Shown piece after piece: positions 7,716-16,463 of a stretch of DNA of 64,000 nt (the stretch's first letter is position 1; every line of letters starts with the position of its first letter). The stretch covers positions 496,001 to 560,000 of the forward strand of contig JACKPV010000022.1 in assembly GCA_024233305.1 (NCBI GenBank). The letters run 5' to 3'. The position numbers and the translations under genes are program-made. The notes under the pieces were generated by a model. The model ran no database searches, was not told where the DNA came from, and saw only the letters and a list, made by a program, of their open reading frames with translations. Origin of the DNA: Verrucomicrobiales bacterium (GTDB lineage Bacteria; Verrucomicrobiota; Verrucomicrobiia; Limisphaerales; J093).

Positions 7716-9095
7716 TCAGCGCTTCGGGGCTTCCGGCAGGGAGGGGCCGCCTTTCATGATCTTGCGGCCATCTTCGAGATCCCGACTGATGGCCCGGTAA
7801 CCGCCGGAGACCACCTCCTGCCCCTCCTCGAGTCCGCTCAGGATCTCGGTGTGGTCATTGTCGCTGATGCCGCGGGTGACCGGCGCCATGCGGACCTGAT
7901 CGCCTTCCACCACGAACACGACTTCAATGGGCTTGGGTGGTTCGCCGGGTTTGGCTGCCTTGGCCGCGGAGTTGGTGGAGGTGGTCGCGAGGTTGGTGGC
8001 GCCGGGTTCCGCCACGGCCTCCGCTGAAGGGGCGTTCGTTGCGCCCGGCGAGCCGGCGGTTGCGGTCCGGTTCGTGCCCTTTCCGGACGCGTCCGGCCGC
8101 GGGGGCTTCGGCGCCCGGGTGGTGACACTCTGGATGGGCACGGTCAGGACGTTCGTGCGGGAGCGCGTTTCGACCTCGGCGGTTACCGACATGCCCGGCC
8201 GGAAGCTTTCCTTGTCGTCAACGCGGATGCGGACCTCGAACTTGATGGCTTCCTGGGACTGGCCGCCGGGGGCGTATTTCGAGGAATTCGCGATCTCGGT
8301 GACCGTGCCCTGGAACTCACGGTCGCGGAAGGCGTCGACTTCGAGCCGGGCGCTCTGGCCAACCTGAACCAGGACGATGTCGATCTCGCCAATGTCCACC
8401 CGGGCCTCCATCTGGTCGAGGTCGGCGATGGTCATGATCTCAGTACCCGTCATCATGGCGGTGCCGACGACGCGCTCCCCGAGTTCGGAGTTGAGCTGGC
8501 TGATGGTGCCGGCGAGCGGAGCGGTGATGATGGTTCGGGTGAGTTCCTCCTCCGTGCGGTCGAGGGACGCCCGGGCGACTTCGACCTGGTGCTGGGCGAC
8601 TTCATTTTGGGCCTTGGCGATTTCATGGCTGGTGCGGATGGCCATGAAGTCGAGTTCGGAGAGCAGGCGGTTTTCGAACAACTCCTGGTTGCGCTGGAGC
8701 TCGAGTTCGGCCCGCCGGAGGCTGGCGTTGCTGTTGGCCAGGCTGGCGAGGGCGGACTGGTAACCGGCCTCCGCCGACTTCACGTTGGCCGCGTAGACGT
8801 CCGGTTTGATTTTGACCAGCAGATCGCCCTTCCGGACCTCCTGGCCCTCCTTGACCGGGAGTTCGATGATCTCGCCGCTGACCTCGGCGCTGATCTTGAC
8901 CTGCTGGACCGGCTGGATGCGGCCGTTGGCGACGACCGTCTCGACGAGATCGCGCCGGGTCACCTTTTCGGTCTGCACGGAGGTCACCGGCTCCTTCTTG
9001 CGCAGGAGGGCGGCGGCGGCGAGGCCGCCCAGAACGAGAACGATGAGGCCGAAGACAACCAGTTTCCGGCGTTTGCGTGATTTGGGTTTTGTCAT
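7716..9095 (-). CDS. Periplasmic adaptor (membrane fusion) protein, MacA/HlyD type
   Basis: A 459-residue RND/MacA-type adaptor. A basic N-terminus (KPKSRKRRK) precedes one membrane anchor at about residues 12-32, followed by the biotinyl-lipoyl-like half (GRIQPVQQVKISAEVSGEI), a coiled-coil hairpin rich in Ala, Glu and Arg (about residues 100-180), the second lipoyl half (TIITAPLAGTISQLN), and a beta-barrel domain. Between the barrel and the last domain is a low-complexity linker rich in Ala, Thr, Pro and Gly (about residues 325-395), unusual for MacA. ATG at 9095 is chosen because it gives the charged start and anchor. It links the inner-membrane ABC complex to an outer-membrane channel, which is not in this window. 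Confidence 0.92.
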   Translation of the reverse strand: MTKPKSRKRRKLVVFGLIVLVLGGLAAAALLRKKEPVTSVQTEKVTRRDLVETVVANGRIQPVQQVKISAEVSGEIIELPVKEGQEVRKGDLLVKIKPDVYAANVKSAEAGYQSALASLANSNASLRRAELELQRNQELFENRLLSELDFMAIRTSHEIAKAQNEVAQHQVEVARASLDRTEEELTRTIITAPLAGTISQLNSELGERVVGTAMMTGTEIMTIADLDQMEARVDIGEIDIVLVQVGQSARLEVDAFRDREFQGTVTEIANSSKYAPGGQSQEAIKFEVRIRVDDKESFRPGMSVTAEVETRSRTNVLTVPIQSVTTRAPKPPRPDASGKGTNRTATAGSPGATNAPSAEAVAEPGATNLATTSTNSAAKAAKPGEPPKPIEVVFVVEGDQVRMAPVTRGISDNDHTEILSGLEEGQEVVSGGYRAISRDLEDGRKIMKGGPSLPEAPKR

Positions 9096-9163
9096 CGGTC
9101 GTTGGGATGAAGACACGGCAGCGACGCAATCGTTACACCGGTTTCGACGTCCATCCGCGGGGT

Positions 9164-9949
9164 TCAGCGCTGGAGCAGGGAGGCGATGGCGAGACCGATT
9201 CCGGTCCAGAGCCCGTTCCAGAGGATCCAGAAGCCGAAGACCACGCCGGCGGAACGGGCGAACGAACCGGCGCCCAACCGGGCGATGCCCACGGCCCGCA
9301 CGGCCAGGACCCAGAGCGTCGTGAGGCTCAACTTGGCCAGCACGCCGTGCAGCAGGTTCTGGGCGTCGAAATCGCGAATGAGCAGCACGGGCCCCGGGCC
9401 GGCGAAGAGGTTGCCGGTGGCGAGAATCAGGAGCGTCTTGAGCACGGCTTCGAGCACCAGGATCATGCTCGACAATCCGGCCACCTCGACGGCTTTCATG
9501 AAGGAGAAACCGCCCTTGAGCAGTTTGCCGCCCAGCAGCCACAACAGCAGTCCCCACCAGAAGGGGGTGGCAAAGGCCGCCGCCGGAGGCGCCAGGATGC
9601 CGGCCACGCGGGCGGAGATGCCGGCGAACTTGATGGCTTGATCGTGGGCCACATCGGCCTGCGCCTGGGTGAGCTTGCCCGCCTCGACCTGCTGCTGGAT
9701 GCCGCGCTCGGCCATGGCATTGATCTGTTGCATGGTTTCGGGCTGCGCCATGACCAGGAAATGGCAGGCCCACCCCACCACCATGAGCAGGATCGCCGGC
9801 ATCAACCAGTTGGCGGTGTTCGGGGCGCTTTGTCGAACCTCGTTGAAAACATCGCCGGGAGCCGCGAAGACATTGAGCATCCGCGCCATGACCGAGGTGG
9901 TCACGACCGGGGAATCCGGCGGGTCGACGGGAGGGGTTTCGGAGTTCAT
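9164..9949 (-). CDS. Yip1-domain-like integral membrane protein
   Basis: A 261-residue protein with a polar, proline-rich N-terminus and about five hydrophobic helices from residue 50 on. The opening MLNVFAAPGDVFNEVRQ is the pattern seen at the start of bacterial Yip1-family proteins. ATG at 9949 is preferred over an upstream in-frame ATG at 10015 because it removes an Arg-rich, non-conserved extension. It lies 68 bases upstream of the adaptor gene on the same strand and so is likely the first gene of the export operon. Function in bacteria is unknown; association with ABC exporters of this type is common in related phyla, in my recollection. Confidence 0.75.
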   Translation of the reverse strand: MNSETPPVDPPDSPVVTTSVMARMLNVFAAPGDVFNEVRQSAPNTANWLMPAILLMVVGWACHFLVMAQPETMQQINAMAERGIQQQVEAGKLTQAQADVAHDQAIKFAGISARVAGILAPPAAAFATPFWWGLLLWLLGGKLLKGGFSFMKAVEVAGLSSMILVLEAVLKTLLILATGNLFAGPGPVLLIRDFDAQNLLHGVLAKLSLTTLWVLAVRAVGIARLGAGSFARSAGVVFGFWILWNGLWTGIGLAIASLLQR

Positions 9950-10060
9950 GGGAATCGGGGACTGATTAGGCGGCCAATTGGAGGAGACACTGCGCCTCTC
10001 TGCCGGTGAGCGCAAGTTCGCGCGCAGGTTCCATCTGGAGCGCGAACCGGCGGCAGGGAG

Positions 10061-10249
10061 CTACCCCATCCAGAAGCCCTTGCGGTGCGAAATCCCGAGC
10101 ACCTTGCGGCACGCGGAGCAGAAGTAGACGTAACGGACCCCAAGGAAAGAACTCAGACGCCGGTAACAGACCCGGCGCACGGGAGTTTCGCAATGAGGAC
10201 AGATCGGTTCGACGTCGGGAGTTTCCTCCGCCGGGATGGTCGCGTTCAT
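10061..10249 (-). CDS. Small zinc-ribbon protein
   Basis: A 62-residue protein with two CxxC knuckles, CPHCETPV near residue 17 and CSACRKVLG near residue 44, which form a probable rubredoxin-like zinc ribbon. It ends in a basic GISHRKGFWMG tail. ATG at 10249 is preferred, with another in-frame ATG at 10258. It is upstream of the Yip1-like gene on the same strand but separated by 111 bases. The compact Cys pattern and lack of other content support a real small gene. Function is unknown. Confidence 0.65.
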   Translation of the reverse strand: MNATIPAEETPDVEPICPHCETPVRRVCYRRLSSFLGVRYVYFCSACRKVLGISHRKGFWMG

Positions 10250-10460
10250 GGGGGGCATTAAAGCGGCCGGCGGCGGACCGCTCAACTACAGCCCGCCGCC
10301 GGCCTTGTAACCGCCTGGATCACCTTTCTTCCGCCCGGATCGGGCCGGGTTGCGCGCGACGCCGGGATGGCCTTGCCGCCGGGAAGTGTGTGAAGATCGC
10401 TGCAGCGGCCGGCGCCCCCGAACGCCGCGAGGACGTTGCTGAGCGGGGGCGCGGTCGGCT

Positions 10461-10784
10461 ATGAGCGAAATGCGTGGACCAGCGACGAAATCGGTGTTGC
10501 CGCTCCGGGCCCTGGCCGGGTCCGGGCGGGGTGACGATGCCGGGCAGGGTCCGGGTCTCGAGCGGACGGGGCCCGGCGAACGCCCCGGCATACGCTCCCA
10601 CCCTCGATCACGATGGCGGGCGGTTTGGTCGTGGACCGCCGGCCTGGTGTGGGGCCAGGTGGGGGCAGCGACGGTTTGGGCGGAGTCCTCGACCATTCGC
10701 ACGCCGGGCGTCCGGATTCGTTACACGAATTACGACTGGTCCCTGAACGAACAGCCCGGTGGGGAGGCCGGTGAATCGTCGTGA
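10461..10784 (+). CDS. Possible small hypothetical gene before the TVP38 gene
   Basis: A 107-codon reading frame whose TGA overlaps the GTG start of the TVP38-family gene (GTGA at 10781-10784). A hydrophobic stretch around residues 55-75 is followed by a polar tail (RIRYTNYDWSLN). I do not recognise it. GC-rich DNA makes frames of this size common by chance, so the overlap with the next start is the only positive evidence. It could equally be untranslated leader. Confidence 0.25.
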   Translation: MSEMRGPATKSVLPLRALAGSGRGDDAGQGPGLERTGPGERPGIRSHPRSRWRAVWSWTAGLVWGQVGAATVWAESSTIRTPGVRIRYTNYDWSLNEQPGGEAGESS

Positions 10785-11494
10785 CAAGGCCCCCGCCAGA
10801 ATCGGTGGGACCGGCGCGTGGACCGCGCCCCTGGAGGTGGGCGATTGGGGTTGTGGCGGTGGTCGCGTTGGTGGCCGGCGTTCGATGGCTGCCGTTGGAG
10901 CACTGGATGGACGCGGCGATCGGATGGGTTCGTTCCCTCGGGATCTGGGGGCCCCTGTGCTTCGTGGGGCTCTACGCGGTGGCCGCCGTGTTCCTGGTGC
11001 CGGGCTCGGTGCTCACCTTGGGGGCCGGCGCCGTGTTCGGGGTGGTCCGGGGAACAATCATCGTGTCCGTCGCGGCCACGGCCGGGGCGGCGGCGGCGTT
11101 CCTCATCGGGCGGCATCTGGCGCGTGAACGGGTGGCGCGGTGGCTGGCGGGGAATCCCCGGTTTGCGGCGATTGACCGCGCGGTGGCCGGGCAGGGGTGG
11201 AAGATCGTCCTGCTGACGCGGCTTTCCCCGGTGTTTCCCTACACGTTGCTCAACTACGCATTCGGGTTGACCCGGGTTCGTGCGGGTCACTACGTCGTCG
11301 CCTCGTGGGTGGGGATGTTGCCGGGAGCGTTCATGTATGTGTATCTCGGCAGTCTGGCCCGGGGGGTTGGCGAACGCAGCCGGACGACGGGGGAATGGGT
11401 GCTCTACGGGATTGGATTGGCGGCGACGGTGGGTGTGACGGTGTTCATCACGCGACTGGCCCGGACGGCGCTGGCGAAGCGTGTGGATGAGTGA
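10781..11494 (+). CDS. TVP38/TMEM64 (SNARE-associated/DedA-like) family membrane protein
   Basis: A 237-residue membrane protein with an N-terminal helix (residues 21-36), then the VTT-domain core: FLVPGSVLTLGAGAVFGVVRG followed by GAAAAFLIGRHLARERV, and the later LTRLSPVFPYTLLNYAFGLT re-entrant motif with its conserved R and P. Proteins of this family act in phospholipid scrambling and related lipid handling at the membrane. GTG at 10781 is the best start; it leaves a short proline-rich cytoplasmic tail. The next gene on the strand starts 67 bases later. Confidence 0.88.
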   Translation: MTRPPPESVGPARGPRPWRWAIGVVAVVALVAGVRWLPLEHWMDAAIGWVRSLGIWGPLCFVGLYAVAAVFLVPGSVLTLGAGAVFGVVRGTIIVSVAATAGAAAAFLIGRHLARERVARWLAGNPRFAAIDRAVAGQGWKIVLLTRLSPVFPYTLLNYAFGLTRVRAGHYVVASWVGMLPGAFMYVYLGSLARGVGERSRTTGEWVLYGIGLAATVGVTVFITRLARTALAKRVDE

Positions 11495-11561
11495 GCGTGG
11501 AGGGAGGCGCAGGTGGCGTCGGGCTTGATTGTGCCGCCGGGTGCGGCGCAGGATGAGGCGT

Positions 11562-14500
11562 ATGAAGACCCGCGTTACTCGGTGGCTTGGTTGGCTTGTT
11601 GTCTTCGTTGGCAGTGCGTCGGGGCTGTTCGGGGGCACGATGCGACAATCCGCCCGCGAGTTGCCGGTGCTGGCGGAGGTGGATGTGGTCGTGGTGGGCG
11701 GCACTTCCGGCGGCGTGGCGGCGGCGGTCGAGGCGGCCCGAACCGGCGCCCGGGTCTTCCTGGTCGCGCCCCGGCATTATCTGGGCGAGGACATTTGCGG
11801 CGCCTACCGGCTGTGGCTTGAGCCCGGCGAGGTCCCGGAAACGGATCTGGCGCGCGAAGTGTTCAACGACCCGGAAAGCCGCCCGGTGGCGAACGGGCTT
11901 GCCTTCGCCTACGAAGCCAGCCTGCCCAGCGCGGCCATGCACCGCGATACCTCGCCGCCCTCGCTGCTGGCGGACCGCAAATGGCACGGCGCTCCGAGCC
12001 AGAGCGTGCAGTATGACCGCGACGTCGAACTCACGCTGGACCTGGGCCGGGAAACTGAAGTGCGGCGGGTGACCCTTTTTGTCTACCAGCGTCCGGGGGT
12101 GTTCGAGGTGCAGGACTACGCGGTGCAATCCAGCCGCGACGGACAGTCATGGACGGCGGTGGGTTCGTGTCTGAACCGTTCCCTCGGCACGGGGCACGAG
12201 AGCGAAGCGCTGCCGCTGGAAATCTCCTTGGAAGCCCCCGCGCGTTACCTGCGCCTGTCGGTGCGCAAGACGGAAGCTGCCGAGCGCATTCTGCTCGGGG
12301 AGGTGGTCGTGGAAGGACCGCCCTCGGGAGTGGCGCCGGATCCCGCCGACTTCCCGCCGCGACCGATGCATGTCAAACGCACCCTGGACCGCGCCCTGCT
12401 CGACGCCGGCATTCCCTTCCTTTACGCCTGCCAACCGGTGGGCGTGCTGCGTGACGGCGAAGGCCATCTGGCGGGGGTGGTTGTGGCGAACCGTTCCGGC
12501 CGGCAGGCGGTGAAGGCGAAGGTGATCGTCGACGCGACAACGCGGGCGGCGGTGGCGCGAATGGCGGGCGCCGAATTCGCTCCCTACTCGGCTGGCGAAT
12601 ACGATTTCGAGCGGGTGGTGATCGGCGGCCGTCCGCGGCCGGGTCCGGGAGTCGCCGTGGCCGGGCAGGCGCGTCGGGTGGTGCGGCGGCCGGGCGGGGT
12701 CGAGCAGCCGGTTTGGGAGTACCGGTTGCGGTTGCCGATGGCCGACGGGAGCTTTGCCGCGTTTGCCGCCGCGGAACAACGCGCGCGGGATCTGACGTGG
12801 ACGGCGGAGTCGGTCGAGGATGCGGACCTGTTGTTTCAAGTGCCGCCCGATCCGGTGCGGGCGCAGGCGGAATTCCGCGGGGCCTGGAAAGGCGTCCGAG
12901 CGTTGCCGGTCGGGGTGTTCCAACCGGTGGGTGTCGAACGCCTCCTGGTGCTGGGCGGCTGCGCCGGGGTGTCGCGGGACGCGGCCGCCGGATTGCTGCG
13001 TCCGGTGGCGTTCATGGAAGCCGGCCTCGTGGTCGGGCAGGCGGCGGCGAAGGAGGCGGCGGGGATTGGCGCGCTGACGGGAGTGCGGGTTCCGGGCAAC
13101 GACCCGGTCGCCACGGAGGCCGGGAATTTGTGGGAGATTTCGCCGGGCGCCCTGCCGCGCTTCCGATCATTGCCGGCGGTCCCATGCGAGGCGCGCACCT
13201 GGCCGGTGGCGGCGGCATATGACGTGGTTGTGGTGGGCGGCGGTACTGGTGGCGCGCCGGCGGGCATCGGGGCGGCCCGGCAAGGGGCGCGCACCCTGGT
13301 CGTCGAGTTCCAGCACGGGCTGGGCGGCGTGGGAACGATGGGGCTGATCAGCTCGTATTACCACGGCAACCGGGTGGGCTTCACGTCCGAGGTGGACGCC
13401 GGCGTGGACACAATGGGGAGCGTTCAGGGCGACAGTCAGCGTGGTTGGAATCCGCGGTGGAAGATGGAGTGGTACCGGCAGGCCTTGCGCAAGGCCGGGG
13501 CGGAAGTGTGGTTTGCCGCGGCCGGGGTGGGCGCGGTCGTCGATCTCGGACGCGTGAAGGGCGTGCTGGTGGGGACGGCGGACGGGCCGTTGCTGGTGCT
13601 GGCCAAAGCCGTGGTCGATTCCACGGGCAACGCCGACATCGCGGCGGCGGCCGGCGCGGAATGCCGCTACATGGACGGTTCCCACGTGGCGGTACAGGGA
13701 GCGGGTTTGCCGCCGAAGAAGCTCGGGGCCGGATATACGAACACCGATTACACCTTCATCGACGAGACCGACGTGTTCGACGTCTGGCGGGTGCTGGTGA
13801 TGGCGCGGGAGAAGTTCGAGGGCGCCTACGATCTGGGGCAGTTTCTCGATACCCGGGAACGCCGGCAGATTGTCGGCGACGCGACGCTCACGCCGATGGA
13901 CATGATGTTGAACCGCCTGCATCCGGACACGGTGGTGGTGGCCAAGAGCAACTTCGACACGCACGGGTTCACGGTGCATCCGATGTTCCTGATCCGGCCG
14001 CCGGACCGCGAAGACCTCTTCGTGCATGTGCCCTACCGGTGTCTCCTGCCGCGGGGAATCGAGGGCGTGGTGGTGACCGGGCTCGGGGCGAGTGCGGATC
14101 GCGATGCCGTGCCGGTCATCCGGATGCAGGCTGACGTGCAGAACCAGGGGTATGCGGCCGGGGTGGCCTGCGCCATGTCGGCGGCGGAAGGCATCACGCC
14201 GCGCGGCATCGACGTGAAGGTGTTGCAGCGGCATCTGGTCGAGCAGGGGAACCTGCCGCGGTTTGTGCTCACGGCGGAGGACACCCTGCCGATGGCGCGG
14301 GATGAGGTCGCGGCGGCGGTGACTTCGCTGGTGAACGACTGGGAGGGTTTGGAGGTGATTCTGGCCCACCGGGAGTTGGCGGAGCCGATGGTGCGCGAGG
14401 CGTGGCGAACCGCCGAGACGTGGGACGGCAAACTCGCCTACGCCCACGTGCTCGGCATGCTGGGCGACGCAACGGGGGCTCAAACGCTGGTCGAAGCCGT

Positions 14501-14996
14501 GCAGGACGAGGAACCCGACGCCGGTTGGCGGTTCACGGGCATGGGGCAGTTCGGCGCGAGCTTGAGTCCGTTGGACAGCCGGATCATCGCGCTGGGAAGG
14601 ACCCGGGATCCCCGGGCGCTGGCCGCGATCCTGGGTTTTGCGGCGAAGTTGAAGCCGGACAGCGAATTCTCGCACTTCCGGGCGGTCGCGGAAGCCTGCG
14701 AAGCCCTGGCGGATCGGGCGGCGGCGCCGGCGCTGGCGGCCCTGTTGCGCCAACCCGGGATGACCGGGCACGCGGTCGAGGATATCGAACGCGCCCGGAC
14801 CGATCCGCCGTCGAGCGGCACCGATACGTCGGTGCGCAACCGCGAACTGATCGAACTGGTGCTGGCCCGCGCGCTCTTTCGTTGCGGGGATCACGAGGGA
14901 GTGGGCGAGGGGATCCTGCGTGCCTACGCGTCCGGATTGCAGGGGCATTACGCCCGGCACGCGAGCGCCGTGCTGGCGGAACGGGAGGCGCCGTGA
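11562..14996 (+). CDS. Secreted FAD-dependent oxidoreductase with two FAD-binding halves and a discoidin-like insert
   Basis: A 1144-residue protein with a signal peptide (about residues 1-24, WLGWLVVFVGSASGLFGG). Two dinucleotide-binding motifs are present: DVVVVGGTSGGVAAAVEAA near residue 42 and YDVVVVGGGTGGAPAGIGAA near residue 555. Both belong to the FAD-dependent oxidoreductase family (PF12831 type). Between them, residues about 145-255 read as a beta-rich discoidin/F5-8C-like module (ELTLDLGRETEVRRVTLFVY ... RYLRLSVRKTEA). The C-terminal 250 residues are helical and HEAT-like, rich in Leu/Ala. ATG at 11562 gives a clean signal peptide. The duplicated FAD architecture is uncommon: the first half keeps GxGxxG-type glycines but may be structural only. 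Substrate unknown; carbohydrate-related roles are plausible from the insert. Confidence 0.85.
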   Translation: MKTRVTRWLGWLVVFVGSASGLFGGTMRQSARELPVLAEVDVVVVGGTSGGVAAAVEAARTGARVFLVAPRHYLGEDICGAYRLWLEPGEVPETDLAREVFNDPESRPVANGLAFAYEASLPSAAMHRDTSPPSLLADRKWHGAPSQSVQYDRDVELTLDLGRETEVRRVTLFVYQRPGVFEVQDYAVQSSRDGQSWTAVGSCLNRSLGTGHESEALPLEISLEAPARYLRLSVRKTEAAERILLGEVVVEGPPSGVAPDPADFPPRPMHVKRTLDRALLDAGIPFLYACQPVGVLRDGEGHLAGVVVANRSGRQAVKAKVIVDATTRAAVARMAGAEFAPYSAGEYDFERVVIGGRPRPGPGVAVAGQARRVVRRPGGVEQPVWEYRLRLPMADGSFAAFAAAEQRARDLTWTAESVEDADLLFQVPPDPVRAQAEFRGAWKGVRALPVGVFQPVGVERLLVLGGCAGVSRDAAAGLLRPVAFMEAGLVVGQAAAKEAAGIGALTGVRVPGNDPVATEAGNLWEISPGALPRFRSLPAVPCEARTWPVAAAYDVVVVGGGTGGAPAGIGAARQGARTLVVEFQHGLGGVGTMGLISSYYHGNRVGFTSEVDAGVDTMGSVQGDSQRGWNPRWKMEWYRQALRKAGAEVWFAAAGVGAVVDLGRVKGVLVGTADGPLLVLAKAVVDSTGNADIAAAAGAECRYMDGSHVAVQGAGLPPKKLGAGYTNTDYTFIDETDVFDVWRVLVMAREKFEGAYDLGQFLDTRERRQIVGDATLTPMDMMLNRLHPDTVVVAKSNFDTHGFTVHPMFLIRPPDREDLFVHVPYRCLLPRGIEGVVVTGLGASADRDAVPVIRMQADVQNQGYAAGVACAMSAAEGITPRGIDVKVLQRHLVEQGNLPRFVLTAEDTLPMARDEVAAAVTSLVNDWEGLEVILAHRELAEPMVREAWRTAETWDGKLAYAHVLGMLGDATGAQTLVEAVQDEEPDAGWRFTGMGQFGASLSPLDSRIIALGRTRDPRALAAILGFAAKLKPDSEFSHFRAVAEACEALADRAAAPALAALLRQPGMTGHAVEDIERARTDPPSSGTDTSVRNRELIELVLARALFRCGDHEGVGEGILRAYASGLQGHYARHASAVLAEREAP

Positions 14997-15060
14997 ATCC
15001 CCGCCCCATACGAGCCGTTGGCTTCTTGCCCGCGCGCGGTCTGGTGTCGAAGCCTGTTCC

Positions 15061-16377
15061 ATGAACGAAAACCAGCCGCGCAAGGAACTCAGTCTGGTGG
15101 ATTCCACCAGCCTGATCGTCGGGATCATCATCGGCGTCGGCATCTACCAGATGACGCCCGACATCGCCAAGGGCGCCGGCAGCGGCGGCGGGTTGCTGCT
15201 GCTCTGGGTGGCCGGCGGTCTGCTGTCGCTGTGCGGCGCGCTGGGCTACGCCGAACTGGCCTCCGCCTATCCGCATCAGGGCGGCGACTACGTCTATCTC
15301 GGGCGGGCGTACGGCAGGTGGGCGGGATTTCTGTTCGCTTGGGTGCAATTGGTGATCGTACGGCCGGGGGACATCGCGGTCATGGCCTTTGCCTTCGCGA
15401 CCTACGCCCGCGCGGCGTTCGGAATCGAAACCGGCTGGGCCCAGCGCGCGCTGGCCGCGGCCGCCGTGCTGGCCGTGACAGGCATCAACGTGCTTGGCGT
15501 ACGGCAGGGCAAGTGGACCCAAAACCTCCTCACCGCGTTCAAGGCCATGGGTCTGCTGGCGATTTTCACCGTGGCCCTCGTCGCGCCGCCCGAAAAGCCG
15601 GCGGTCGTCGAGGTGACGCCGCTGCCATTGAGCCTGGCCCTGATCTTCGTGTTGTTCACGTTCGGCGGTTGGAACGAGATGGCCTACGTGGCGGCCGAGG
15701 TGCGGCATCCGCAGCGGAACCTGGTGCGGGCGCTGGTCCGGGGCACCGTGGCGGTGACCGCGCTTTACCTGCTGGCCAATGTCGCCTTCCTGCGGGCGCT
15801 GGGCTACGCGGGCGTCGCGAACTCGAAGGCCGTGGCCAGCGACACCATCGCCGCGGCCTTCCCCGACCTGGGAGCCAAGTTGATCAGCGCCTTGGTGTGC
15901 GTCTCGGCGTTGGGCGCGTTGAATGGTCTCGTGCTGACCGGCGCGCGGATTTCCTACGCCGTGGGGGCGGACCATCGCGTGTTTCGTCGGCTGGGCGCGT
16001 GGGATGCCCGGCGCAGCACTCCGGTGCCGGCGCTTCTGTTGCAGGGATTGATCGCCGTGGTCCTGATCGTAGCCCTCGGTTCGTTCATGGACGCGGTGTT
16101 GTACACCGCACCGGCGGTCTACTCCTTTTTCCTCGGCACGACGCTGGCGGTCGTGATCCTGCGGCGGAAGGACCCCGCCCGCCCGCGTCCCTACCGGGTC
16201 ACGTGGTTCCCGCTGCCAACGGTCGTGTTCAGTGTGGTGTGCGGGTGGTTGATCTACAGCTCGGTGGCCTACAAGCCCTGGATCGCCCTGGCCGCTCTCG
16301 GCGTGGCATTGCTGGGGTTGCCGGTCTATCGATATTCCGTCCGCCAGGCCGACGGCTCCGTGCCGGAGCGGGGGTAA
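15061..16377 (+). CDS. APC-superfamily amino acid/polyamine permease
   Basis: A 438-residue permease with about twelve hydrophobic helices. The first helix contains GIIIGVGIYQMTPDIAKGAG, the substrate-binding unwound segment of APC transporters (GxGI...), and helix 6 has FTFGGWNEMAYVAAEVRHPQRN, the F-xx-G-W/F-E motif followed by the conserved P. ATG at 15061 is chosen because the core begins at residue 10. Its stop TAA abuts a partial copy of the dispersed repeat. Substrate cannot be assigned; related proteins carry amino acids. It lies 64 bases after the double-FAD gene, so they may be one transcript. Confidence 0.9.
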   Translation: MNENQPRKELSLVDSTSLIVGIIIGVGIYQMTPDIAKGAGSGGGLLLLWVAGGLLSLCGALGYAELASAYPHQGGDYVYLGRAYGRWAGFLFAWVQLVIVRPGDIAVMAFAFATYARAAFGIETGWAQRALAAAAVLAVTGINVLGVRQGKWTQNLLTAFKAMGLLAIFTVALVAPPEKPAVVEVTPLPLSLALIFVLFTFGGWNEMAYVAAEVRHPQRNLVRALVRGTVAVTALYLLANVAFLRALGYAGVANSKAVASDTIAAAFPDLGAKLISALVCVSALGALNGLVLTGARISYAVGADHRVFRRLGAWDARRSTPVPALLLQGLIAVVLIVALGSFMDAVLYTAPAVYSFFLGTTLAVVILRRKDPARPRPYRVTWFPLPTVVFSVVCGWLIYSSVAYKPWIALAALGVALLGLPVYRYSVRQADGSVPERG

Positions 16378-16463
16378 GCCGGGTCAACGCAATCCACCGC
16401 CGCCGCCGTGCCGTCGGGCGCTGAAATCCACGCGCGTGCGGGCTTTCGCCGGCGCGCGCTCAG
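16375..16463 (+). repeat. Partial dispersed repeat copy F filling a convergent gap
   Basis: The left half of the 200-bp repeat, in the same orientation as copies A and C but degraded: GCTGAAATCCACGCGCG at 16421-16437 matches GCTGAAATCCAAGGGCT in copy A. It fills the gap between the APC permease stop (TAA 16375-16377) and the DUF1552 stop (TGA on the minus strand, 16462-16460). The minus-strand stop lies within the CTGAG that marks the repeat end. Confidence 0.65.
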
